64,000 nt of DNA from Hahella sp. CCB-MM4 (GTDB lineage Bacteria; Pseudomonadota; Gammaproteobacteria; Pseudomonadales; Oleiphilaceae): the NCBI RefSeq assembly GCF_002260525.1, contig NZ_MRYI01000003.1:496001-560000 (forward strand), in the 5' to 3' direction. The first letter of the stretch is position 1, and each line of letters starts with the position of its first letter. A program made the translations under genes and the position numbers. Of the stretch, positions 9,373-16,670 are shown piece after piece. The notes beneath the pieces were generated by a model, which searched no databases, was not told the origin of the DNA, and saw only the letters and a list, made by a program, of their open reading frames with translations.

Positions 9373-10968
9373 ATGCCACGCTCATCCTATAAAGAACCAG
9401 GCACCACGCAATCCCCCACCCTTCGCCCACGTGAAGAGACGTCGCCAAGCCGTGCTGTACAGATCATGCCAATTACCAATAAGCGCGCGCAAAGCTCCAT
9501 GCAACAGGCGCAAATACAGCTAATGGAAAAAGCGACTGTGCAACGTCAGGCCAATCAGACAGGCTTACCTGACAGGCTTAAATCAGGTATTGAGCAGCTC
9601 TCCGGCTACAGGATGGACGATGTCAGAGTCCACTACAACTCAGATAAACCGGCACAGCTGAATGCACACGCCTACACCCAGGGAACGGAGATCCAGATTG
9701 CACCGGGCCAGGAGAAACATCTGCCCCATGAAGCATGGCATGTGATTCAACAGAAACAGGGGCGTGTTCAGGCAAATGCTCAGTTCCGCGCCCGTATCCC
9801 CATCAATAATGATACCGCACTGGAAAGAGAGGCGGATATTATGGGGAATAAGGCTCTGCGACACCCTCCTTCATCGGCCGTCCAGCTTAACAGCGATGAA
9901 TCCATGTCATTAGTCCATATGCCACCGATTCAATTGAACGGTGACGGCGACAGCAATGCGGACTACAGTAAAAGCCTCTCCCTGATTGATAAATTCAAGC
10001 CCTATGCCCATACCACCGGCACTGTTCTCAATATGGCGGGTTTCTCAATCCTCTGTTGCCTGGCAAGAAAGCCTCAATATACGAAGATGAGCTTCAAGAT
10101 GTTTAGTCGGGAGCTGCCCAAGGATTTCCTAAAATTAAAATTATCTTTGCTGTCGATCGGCGTCGGCAGTCATTTGATGGGGGCCAACAACAGCCTTGGC
10201 GCACTTACTCAAGACACCCCCTTTGATATGCAAGAAGCACTTACTCCTGGTCAGGATATCTTCAATTGGATGTACGGGTTCGGTCAGCTGGGCCTTGGCG
10301 CTACAATCGGCTATAGAGGGTTGATTAAAAATCTAGGGATGTCCTCACTACCCATCCGCAATATCGGCTTTATATTGCCCGCATTGTTTATGCAGCAACT
10401 TCTTTCATCAGGGAGCACGTTGATGGGCAATGAAGGAGGATTAGCGGAGGTCATTCGTCTACAAAGGGGTAAAGACAAACGTTCAGATCAATTCCCTCAC
10501 TCAGCTCTGAAAGAGAATGCTAATGACGTTATCTCTCAAGTGGTATTTATGATAGCGCTAAATAAATTGAGATCCGCCTCTTTGGCGCCAAAAATGCCTT
10601 TCTTCGAGCGAAGACGGCACATGCTATATGGTGGGGCCGGCATGTACACGGCAATAAATCTAAGCCCTGTCACGGGCATGTTGCCTCTTTTGATGGGGGA
10701 TGATCCATCAAATGTCCATTTTAATCCCAAGCAGAATCCACTCGATCTCTCCCGATCTATCATTGGCAGCGGCAGTGCTGGCATGGGAATATCTTACATC
10801 CTGAACAGTATGAGTCAGAGTGAGAGAAGAAAGTTCTTTGCCCGTTTACGTATGGGTAGTTTTGGTGCTACTTCACTCTTTGCGGGTTTAACCTTTCTAC
10901 AGATTATGCCAATCGTTTACATGCTGCTGCATAGCAAAGGGGAGGATGAAAATGAACCCAAGATCTAG
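9373..10968 (+). CDS. eCIS effector: DUF4157 plus hydrophobic multi-segment C-terminus
   Basis: ATG 9373 is preferred because AAGGAG lies six bases upstream; the in-frame GTG at 9352 has no such site. Residues 60-165 are a DUF4157 domain closely matching that of the preceding gene, with HEAWH at 119-123. The rest (about 210-520) holds roughly eight hydrophobic segments, e.g. near 215-230, 252-272, 298-318, 330-350, 386-400, 416-441, 462-478 and 497-519, rich in Gly and Ser. A soluble loading domain fused to membrane-inserting helices suggests a pore-former or membrane-targeted toxin. I recognise no known toxin family, so that is inference. It lies 37 nt after the large effector. Confidence 0.65.
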   Translation: MPRSSYKEPGTTQSPTLRPREETSPSRAVQIMPITNKRAQSSMQQAQIQLMEKATVQRQANQTGLPDRLKSGIEQLSGYRMDDVRVHYNSDKPAQLNAHAYTQGTEIQIAPGQEKHLPHEAWHVIQQKQGRVQANAQFRARIPINNDTALEREADIMGNKALRHPPSSAVQLNSDESMSLVHMPPIQLNGDGDSNADYSKSLSLIDKFKPYAHTTGTVLNMAGFSILCCLARKPQYTKMSFKMFSRELPKDFLKLKLSLLSIGVGSHLMGANNSLGALTQDTPFDMQEALTPGQDIFNWMYGFGQLGLGATIGYRGLIKNLGMSSLPIRNIGFILPALFMQQLLSSGSTLMGNEGGLAEVIRLQRGKDKRSDQFPHSALKENANDVISQVVFMIALNKLRSASLAPKMPFFERRRHMLYGGAGMYTAINLSPVTGMLPLLMGDDPSNVHFNPKQNPLDLSRSIIGSGSAGMGISYILNSMSQSERRKFFARLRMGSFGATSLFAGLTFLQIMPIVYMLLHSKGEDENEPKI

Positions 10969-11238
10969 TGTCCGGATCAACACAAAAATCAGACAACCAG
11001 ACCCTTGGACGGAAAAAAATTCTATCCGGCTCCAGCTCAGTCACATATTTCAACTGCGCTTTCAATAGATCAGCACAGGCAGGAGTGGAGTTAGAGTTTT
11101 TAGGTTTTAATGATTACCGCTGACCATGAAGTTATTTCTCCACTCTGCATTACGACTCAAGCATTCGTCAAAAGAAGGATTTAAAATTACTTCTATTGAC
11201 TGGATTTATCTGACAGCAACACCGAAGCAGCTCTCAAG
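10969..11238 (+). other. 270-bp junction between effectors, probable deletion scar
   Basis: No convincing gene. The stretch ends in a 44-nt block (11187-11230) that matches the island's MFS gene. In the frame of the following OTU protein, coding-like sequence continues upstream of its GTG until a TGA at 11197-11199, and most of that upstream part lies in the MFS-like block. This looks like a place where an older effector lost its 5' part. Confidence 0.4.
11187..11230 (+). repeat. 44-nt copy of an internal segment of the MFS gene (copy 1)
   Basis: Matches 17409-17452 at 40 of 44 positions, and the four differences are all transitions. Similarity stops sharply on both sides. The block sits directly before the OTU-protein reading frame, so it probably marks a recombination junction or the relic of a second MFS copy. 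Confidence 0.75.
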
Positions 11239-12021
11239 GTGTTCAAAAGCGACTATAAAGGGCAAGGTCGACGCTATTTGGGGCCGATTCGTGATTGGAT
11301 CAAAATAGTGCGCAGCAATTACGACTTTGCCAGCGGCGATATTGAGGCGATAAAAAAACACCTTCCGCTCTACCGGCAAGAGTTACTGAAAATGCTGGAA
11401 GAGTTGAAAGCGAAGTGCTCGGGTGTAAATGATGCACCACTGGATCCGGTTAAGGCGGCGCTGGAGAAAGCTCTGTTTGTTGACATGAATAGCACCTCCC
11501 AATCCTCTGGCTACTCCATTCCACCGAGTTTCAGCAGCAGCGTCAGCACAAGCAACAGTCTTGGAATACAGCCATCCAATGTGCAGGTGACCGAGAATGG
11601 ACACGTGTTACATGCAAATGATACCGCTGGAGGAGGAGACTGTTTTTACCACTCGATTTTTGAAGCACTTAATGGAAGAAGTTCAAACCTTCAAGACCAA
11701 CAATCGGTTCGTGCCAGGATAGTCACCGCATTACGCCATAACCCCCGCCTTGCCGCCTCTCACTTTGGCTCCGATCGCGCAGGTAGCACGGCTCTAGAGC
11801 GCTTTATTCAAGAAGTCTCCCGACAAACGGAATGGGTGCCTGATCATGGCCCTGCCATCATTGCCGATGCGTTGGGTATCAGAATTGTCATCCACCGTCC
11901 CAATGGGACCGTCTACTATGATGCGCGCCCTAACGCCACTATTGTCGGCCCCCCATCGCAAACCATTCACCTGCAATATACAGGCGCCCATTACAACTCT
12001 TATACGCGCAACCAACTTTAG
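11239..12021 (+). CDS. OTU-like cysteine protease protein, probably 5'-truncated eCIS effector
   Basis: The C-terminal half (about residues 115-255) fits an OTU domain. It has GGGDCFYHS with the candidate nucleophile Cys135 preceded by Asp134, and a C-terminal His251 in TGAHYNSY. OTU proteases cut ubiquitin chains in eukaryotes, and bacterial ones are effectors. The N-terminal 75 residues are charged helices, then a Ser-rich linker near 85-110. There is no DUF4157 and no clear ribosome-binding site before the GTG at 11239. Reading continues in frame for 13 codons upstream into sequence resembling the MFS gene. It may be a remnant that is no longer loaded, or a stand-alone protein. Confidence 0.6.
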   Translation: MFKSDYKGQGRRYLGPIRDWIKIVRSNYDFASGDIEAIKKHLPLYRQELLKMLEELKAKCSGVNDAPLDPVKAALEKALFVDMNSTSQSSGYSIPPSFSSSVSTSNSLGIQPSNVQVTENGHVLHANDTAGGGDCFYHSIFEALNGRSSNLQDQQSVRARIVTALRHNPRLAASHFGSDRAGSTALERFIQEVSRQTEWVPDHGPAIIADALGIRIVIHRPNGTVYYDARPNATIVGPPSQTIHLQYTGAHYNSYTRNQL

Positions 12022-12044
12022 GAACCTCTGAAGAGGTTCCTAAA
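12017..12044. terminator. perfect 12-bp hairpin shared by convergent genes
   Basis: TTTAGGAACCTC at 12017-12028 pairs fully with 12033-12044 around a TGAA loop. It overlaps the stop codon of the OTU gene and directly abuts the stop of the minus-strand micro-ORF at 12045. There is no T tract, so it may be a bidirectional stabilising or termination hairpin. Confidence 0.5.
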
Positions 12045-12200
12045 TTACGGCGCATATTGATTTTCTGTATTGATTCGCATGTTGGGTTCAAACAACTCGC
12101 CCCGTTTTCCCACTTTATTAAAACGTTCTGGTGGTCCCTTGGTTTCTGGCATCTGCTGTGCCAAATCACCGCTATTCTCCTGCCGCCTTTTGTCAGCCAT
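12045..12200 (-). CDS. 51-residue basic hydrophilic protein (hypothetical)
   Basis: Minus-strand ORF from ATG at 12200 to TAA at 12047-12045. The product begins MADKRRQENSG and is rich in Lys, Arg, Glu, Gln and Pro with no hydrophobic stretch; I do not recognise it. It has no good ribosome-binding site. Its start lies only 15 bp from the left inverted repeat of the ATP-grasp segment, so its promoter or 5' end may have been removed by that insertion. Composition looks like a real protein, but its length makes chance possible. Confidence 0.35.
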   Translation of the reverse strand: MADKRRQENSGDLAQQMPETKGPPERFNKVGKRGELFEPNMRINTENQYAP

Positions 12201-12215
12201 ATGCCGCAGCGTGAC

Positions 12216-12231
12216 GTATAGAATTCAATTG
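12216..12231 (+). repeat. left inverted repeat flanking the ATP-grasp gene
   Basis: GTATAGAATTCAATTG is the reverse complement of 13295-13310 at 15 of 16 positions. The two copies bracket one gene over about 1.1 kb. No obvious target-site duplication is visible outside the repeats. Confidence 0.6.
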
Positions 12232-12287
12232 TTTGAGCTATTGCTCAATCGCAAGGGATGAATCATGTACACGGAGGAAGATATCAG

Positions 12288-13271
12288 ATGACGAAGCGTA
12301 TCCTTTTGATCGAAAAAACCGAACCCGACGGGAAGATCGCGAGCATTGGCATGCTGGAGGTCAGTGTACGCAAAGATACCATTCTACTCATTACCGCCAA
12401 CCAACAATACGCTTGGAACGTGATGTCAGATCGCGAGTTCTTGAGCTTGTCGCCGTCCGACATTCATGCCTACGACTTCGTTCTGCTCCGCATGAACGCA
12501 CCACATAACCCGAGCGTACACGAGCGGTTGCGGGTATCGAGTGTCCCCTACGAGCCAAAGGACGACGACACGAAGCGCCTCGACAGCAAGTTGGCGACCG
12601 TGCAGGTCCGGGACCTTCCCGGTTTCATTCGCGACTCACATGTGTACGAAAGCGGGGAAGCACTGCTCCGAAAGCTCGAGGAAGAGCCAATCAGCAAACG
12701 TATCATTGTCAAACGCGAAATCGGTTGCTGTGCTCAGTTCGTATGGCTTGCCGAGCGACAGGATTCAGGCTGGACCTTTTTGAACATCGCAAGGAATACC
12801 ATCGACGCCGACTGGCACAGTGTGTACGGCAGAGGCAGGGAGAAAGTCAGCTTTATCACCCAACCATATTGGCCGTCGATTCAAATGACGGGCGAGCGGC
12901 GCCTGATTATGATGCGCACGCACCCACTCTTCGTCATCGAGAAGAAGCCGCGCGACGGAACGCTGTCAGCCAGCGTACAGAGCGGAGCCACGCCAAAGCG
13001 TCTAGACTCCGGCGTTTTGCAGGAGCACTGGGTAATGCGGTTTGTTGCCAGCCTCGACGAGCTACGCGTGCGCTTGGGCCTTCGTGCTTTCCCCTATCAG
13101 TGGTCGGCCGACTTCATCTGTGATGATGCAGGCGACTGGCTCGTTTCTGAGATCAATCCCATGTGCAATGGTTTGATGCTGTTTACGCGCAATGAGCTGC
13201 AGCTCATTGTGGAGGAGGCGATCCAAGGCCTTGCCACCGAGCCCCCTACACAGCCTTTCGTGCCAGGATAG
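12288..13271 (+). CDS. GshB/RimK-like ATP-grasp ligase
   Basis: ATG 12288 is preferred over 12258 because GGAGG at 12273-12277 lies ten bases upstream, whereas the earlier ATG has AAGGG only one base away. The 327-residue product resembles glutathione-synthetase-type ATP-grasp enzymes: an N-terminal Rossmann-like pre-ATP-grasp domain with a YDFVLLRMNAPHNP segment, Lys142 in VKREIG as a likely ATP contact, and the metal-binding SEINPMCNG (Glu288, Asn290) near the end. Such enzymes join a carboxylate to an amine or thiol using ATP. No partner peptide or substrate gene is adjacent. It is visibly richer in GC than its neighbours and is bracketed by inverted repeats. Confidence 0.65.
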   Translation: MTKRILLIEKTEPDGKIASIGMLEVSVRKDTILLITANQQYAWNVMSDREFLSLSPSDIHAYDFVLLRMNAPHNPSVHERLRVSSVPYEPKDDDTKRLDSKLATVQVRDLPGFIRDSHVYESGEALLRKLEEEPISKRIIVKREIGCCAQFVWLAERQDSGWTFLNIARNTIDADWHSVYGRGREKVSFITQPYWPSIQMTGERRLIMMRTHPLFVIEKKPRDGTLSASVQSGATPKRLDSGVLQEHWVMRFVASLDELRVRLGLRAFPYQWSADFICDDAGDWLVSEINPMCNGLMLFTRNELQLIVEEAIQGLATEPPTQPFVPG

Positions 13272-13294
13272 CTACCACCTCGATATGGTTCCTG

Positions 13295-13310
13295 CAATTG
13301 AATTCCATAC
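13295..13310 (-). repeat. right inverted repeat flanking the ATP-grasp gene
   Basis: CAATTGAATTCCATAC, the inverted partner of 12216-12231 with one mismatch. Immediately beyond it, GGAGGGC and GCCCTCC (13312-13332) can form a 7-bp hairpin with a 12-nt or larger loop. Confidence 0.6.
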
Positions 13311-13355
13311 AGGAGGGCTGGGGTCAGACTGCCCTCCACGGACATTCCCTATTTT

Positions 13356-14279
13356 TTAGTATTTAATGTCATAACCATTCAGCAAGGCCAAATTATCCAT
13401 CTCATACATATCCTTGACTTCAGCTAACAGCCTTCTGTCGCCTAGTGTCATTTGATTCTTTTTAATCTGGAACATTGAATAAAGGTAATTCGTAAACTGT
13501 CTCACCCCTTTACTCCTTAGAAAATAAAAAGAGTTCAGATAAGTATCCAACTCGTCCCGACACATCGGATTAAATCCTGCCATCTCTCGCAAGCGTTTAT
13601 GAATATCAGGAAACCGTACAGAATAAGATTTATTAATAACTTTAAAGTTATAGTCGTCATAGTATTTAGAGCTAACGTCCAGCCAAGAACATAGCTTTCG
13701 CATTAATTCCAGGGGACGGATTTCCATTTCTTCCATTGTACCAACAAAAATATTTTTCTCCCCCAAAGCAGATTTCCACTTATCTAAATACTTTGCGTAT
13801 CTTCCCCATTCGATTGAATGGTGAAGAATATAGTCAAACCTTTTTTCTCTGGACGAGCGCCTTAATTTATCTTTGGAGTTAACCATTTCAATGTATTCGG
13901 AGAAGGATTCTATATTTATTCCCTGGATCACCTGGGTGAAAAATAAATAACAGGAATATAATCTTAGCTCGGGCGTTCGGAGCATGAAGATAACTTTTAC
14001 ATTTTGGTTGGATACAGCATAATCAAAGCAGGTATTCTGGTCGAAGTGGAAAGGTGATGCTTCCAGGCAGATTCTCTCGTCTTCAATTTTGAAAAAAGTA
14101 TCAAAGTTGCCACCATTATGAAAAGTTTTCCAAGGAGGTTGAAACTCGCATTCTTTGTCGATAAAGAAAAAGGTCTCCTTGGGATTAGAAGCGCAAATGT
14201 CAGGATGGTCCGACAACCAATAATATAGAGAAGAGGTACCACATTTAGGAAACCCAACTATCAGCAATACTGTGTCCAT
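13356..14279 (-). CDS. sulfotransferase family protein
   Basis: The 5'-phosphosulfate loop is at residues 9-18 (GFPKCGTSSL) right at the N-terminus. The 3'-phosphate-binding region is near 97-114 (IFMLRTPELRLYSCYLFF) with Arg101 and Ser109. This is the PAPS-dependent Sulfotransfer_1/3 fold, moving a sulfo group to a hydroxyl or amine of an unknown acceptor. At 307 residues it is a normal length with no signal peptide or membrane segment. The gene is AT-rich, unlike the ATP-grasp gene beside it, and follows a second sulfotransferase in the same direction, 95 bp downstream of it. The acceptor cannot be told from sequence. Confidence 0.8.
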   Translation of the reverse strand: MDTVLLIVGFPKCGTSSLYYWLSDHPDICASNPKETFFFIDKECEFQPPWKTFHNGGNFDTFFKIEDERICLEASPFHFDQNTCFDYAVSNQNVKVIFMLRTPELRLYSCYLFFTQVIQGINIESFSEYIEMVNSKDKLRRSSREKRFDYILHHSIEWGRYAKYLDKWKSALGEKNIFVGTMEEMEIRPLELMRKLCSWLDVSSKYYDDYNFKVINKSYSVRFPDIHKRLREMAGFNPMCRDELDTYLNSFYFLRSKGVRQFTNYLYSMFQIKKNQMTLGDRRLLAEVKDMYEMDNLALLNGYDIKY

Positions 14280-14374
14280 AAAATACTCCTTTATTTAATG
14301 TTTCTCCAAATATTTCTATATCTCCTTAAGTAATTATCGCTGTTACGTATTAAAATATATTTATCCGTTTTTAT

Positions 14375-15217
14375 TTAGTTAAAAGATAGAAGATCAGATT
14401 TGAAAGATGCTTGTAGTTGAGCTTTTACTTCATTCATTTTAAGGGTTAGTCGATTTCGCTGCTCCTCACTCATCATTCTTTGGTGATCGCCTATAATGCC
14501 ACGTCTGAAATGGTGTTCCATTTGAGGTTCTCTTGCTTTCATTGTTTCGAATTGGCAGGCCTCAGTGATTCTTTTAACATCCCGAGAATTAATATCGATA
14601 CTGATGAAGTCAGCAATTTTTTTTATAGACGAAGACATATCCGTCAATATTTCTTCGTACGATAAGTACAGAATGTTTGGTGCACCAAAATGCTGTTTCC
14701 ATGAGTAGTAATGATGAAAATACCCTCCCCAGCGAAGCTCAGACGCCATAAATTGTTCAAAGAAATCATTCCATGAGCAATTGTACGATTTGTTTCCATC
14801 TACCGGATTTAAATACTGGTGGTAATAAGAAGTAACCATATCAAGGCAGTTTCTTGATATGTGAATAAATTTGGCGCAGGATTTTATCGGGTCAACATGT
14901 TCTGAAGCTGTCCAATGGCTTTTAAAGCAGCGTGGGTTATTTATCTTAGCGAGGTTTTCTAATGAAATATAATATCTTATATTCTTATCTCCAACCTCTG
15001 GCCAGGGAACTATGTCATAGCGAGGTGCACTAGCATTTTTATTCAAAATGTTAGCTAGAATACCTTGAGTTAACGTTGTGCCAGACCTTGGATATGTGAC
15101 TAACCATACGTCACTTTCCCTAAACTCAACTTTATTGATTAATTCGTCTATTCTCTCCTTATTGATAAAATAAGGAACTTTCAATCCATATACTGTGTTA
15201 TCGTTTTTATTTTTCAT
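14375..15217 (-). CDS. cytosolic-type sulfotransferase (SULT-like)
   Basis: The PAPS loop TYPRSGTT is at residues 41-48, and the SULT-type catalytic His is likely His101 in the FKSH segment (KTH in animal enzymes). The 3'-phosphate motif is FIHISRNCLDMVTSYYHQ at 117-134, and FRRGIIGDH at 237-245 corresponds to the conserved RKGxxGDW. All key residues are present, so the enzyme is probably active on a small hydroxylated compound. It resembles the first sulfotransferase only in the cofactor motifs, so the two genes are not a recent duplication. It is AT-rich and divergently placed from the oxygenase gene at 15724. Confidence 0.85.
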   Translation of the reverse strand: MKNKNDNTVYGLKVPYFINKERIDELINKVEFRESDVWLVTYPRSGTTLTQGILANILNKNASAPRYDIVPWPEVGDKNIRYYISLENLAKINNPRCFKSHWTASEHVDPIKSCAKFIHISRNCLDMVTSYYHQYLNPVDGNKSYNCSWNDFFEQFMASELRWGGYFHHYYSWKQHFGAPNILYLSYEEILTDMSSSIKKIADFISIDINSRDVKRITEACQFETMKAREPQMEHHFRRGIIGDHQRMMSEEQRNRLTLKMNEVKAQLQASFKSDLLSFN

Positions 15218-15723
15218 ACAGTCCCTCGTATTAAATAAAATTATTCCGATAACGACCTAGATGCGTACAGCCTGTTTTTCGTTATTTCAATTGCCCCAGA
15301 CTGCTTTAAAGCTATGAGTTTCATAAGGCCTAGCCTGGGTCACTTATGAGTAGTTAATGCTACCCCAAGTGTAGATCAAATTTTGCACACCACGAAGAAT
15401 TATAAAGCAAATTTACTTAATAAAGATATTTCTGTTGTAATGTGTTGATTTTATTTGTGTAAACTAAAGTTGTGTTTAATTTTCACCATAACCATTAAAT
15501 ATAAATAGATTCATTTTTATTTTTAATTAATCTATAAATAGATATTTCCAATGAAATTTCAATGATTACATCAGAAATAGAGTTTTTTACGATCTGGCAG
15601 TTTTGAGAGTGTGAGCCCATACTTGATCTGTTCTCGCTGTCAAGAACGATGTTTTGGAGGGAAACGTCACGATAAGCATTTTAGGAAGAATTGCTATACA
15701 CGCCAAGCACATAGGAGGACGCT
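15218..15723. other. 506-bp AT-rich divergent intergenic region
   Basis: Lies between divergently transcribed sulfotransferase and oxygenase genes and must hold both promoters. The stretch around 15400-15560 is extremely AT-rich. A good AGGAGG site sits just before the oxygenase ATG. I see no gene, tRNA or clear operator. Confidence 0.5.
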
Positions 15724-16341
15724 ATGAACTTTGAAGGGGATTTCAGACTCATAGGCGTATACGATGTTACTTTTCTTGAAGACAAATTATTATCGTTCAC
15801 CGAAAGTGACTGGGGCAAAATGTCATGGAAGGAGCGAATAGGTAAAGAGCACCGCCATACTCAAACTATTCCTATACTCTTTGATAAGGATTTCAGGCAT
15901 TCAAATCCATCCAGGCATGCCGCCGTCAATACATTAAGGGAAGTATGTGCAGACATGGAAGGTATTATGAAAGATTTTTTCGGGGATCAAACAGGCTACT
16001 TTATTCGAATGATTCTTGTTCGGATGAATCCCATGTCGGAAATACCTCTTCATTATGACACCGGCTCATCTTTACCTTATTCCCACCGAGTGCATTTGCC
16101 CATATGTACTAATGAAAAGATAACCTTTCAAGTGGGGCAGGAACGTAAATACCTAAAAAAGGGAGAGCTCTGGGAAATAAACAACCAGAGACAGCATGGG
16201 GTATTCAATCGATCAAATGAATATAGGGTTCATATGATTATGGACTGGGTGACGTCGGATTTGTTAGCGCTCAGGAAGCATGAGCTAGGGCTGGAGCCTG
16301 ATGACGTCGGGAAATTGCCAAAAGAGGATTCACGTATTTAA
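15724..16341 (+). CDS. aspartyl/asparaginyl beta-hydroxylase-like 2-oxoglutarate/Fe(II) oxygenase
   Basis: The iron triad is visible: His110 and Asp112 in HYD, and His158 in RQHGVFN. The likely 2-oxoglutarate-binding Arg168 lies in EYRVHMIMD. This arrangement, with HRVHLPI between, matches the Asp_Arg_Hydrox family that hydroxylates side chains of peptides or small molecules. Length (205 residues) covers one cupin domain. AGGAGG ACGCT ATG gives a firm start. It is divergent from two sulfotransferases, so hydroxylation followed by sulfation of one product is a reasonable but untested idea. Confidence 0.75.
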   Translation: MNFEGDFRLIGVYDVTFLEDKLLSFTESDWGKMSWKERIGKEHRHTQTIPILFDKDFRHSNPSRHAAVNTLREVCADMEGIMKDFFGDQTGYFIRMILVRMNPMSEIPLHYDTGSSLPYSHRVHLPICTNEKITFQVGQERKYLKKGELWEINNQRQHGVFNRSNEYRVHMIMDWVTSDLLALRKHELGLEPDDVGKLPKEDSRI

Positions 16342-16670
16342 TTGGGCGGATGCTGGAATCAGAATCTTCTCTTCTTTCGAAGAGATCTTCGCCTAAATAA
16401 TTGACAGGTATAGTCTCTCACTAATGTATCCAGAACTTTTGGAGCACTGCATGGTATGTATCCAAAAACAGGTTGGTGGATTTATTCAGATGGAGTTTGC
16501 CAGTGCGCTGGCCATTGAATCACCCACCTCAGTGAGATTCTTGGAGGGATTGGAGAAGGATCGGCGATACCCACAGCCTGTGCCGGGTTTAGCTGATATA
16601 CCTGGCCGATGCTTGGACACTGGAGTCTGCTCATGATGAGGAAGGGACACTGAAACCAGGGAGGTGATTA
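16342..16670. other. 329-bp gap with a hairpin and no supported gene
   Basis: A 7-bp hairpin (TCTCTTC with GAAGAGA, 16368-16385) lies 27 bp after the oxygenase stop and may end its transcript, though no T tract follows. A 70-codon frame at 16424-16636 has no ribosome-binding site and no recognisable motif. GGGAGG just before 16671 belongs to the MFS gene. Confidence 0.4.

Noticed and set aside
13311-13332. TGGGGTCAGAC-like sequence as a REP/transposase relic
   Set aside because: Only a short match, and no transposase or second copy is visible.
16424-16636. 70-codon frame before the MFS gene
   Set aside because: No ribosome-binding site and no family resemblance. Left as non-coding.
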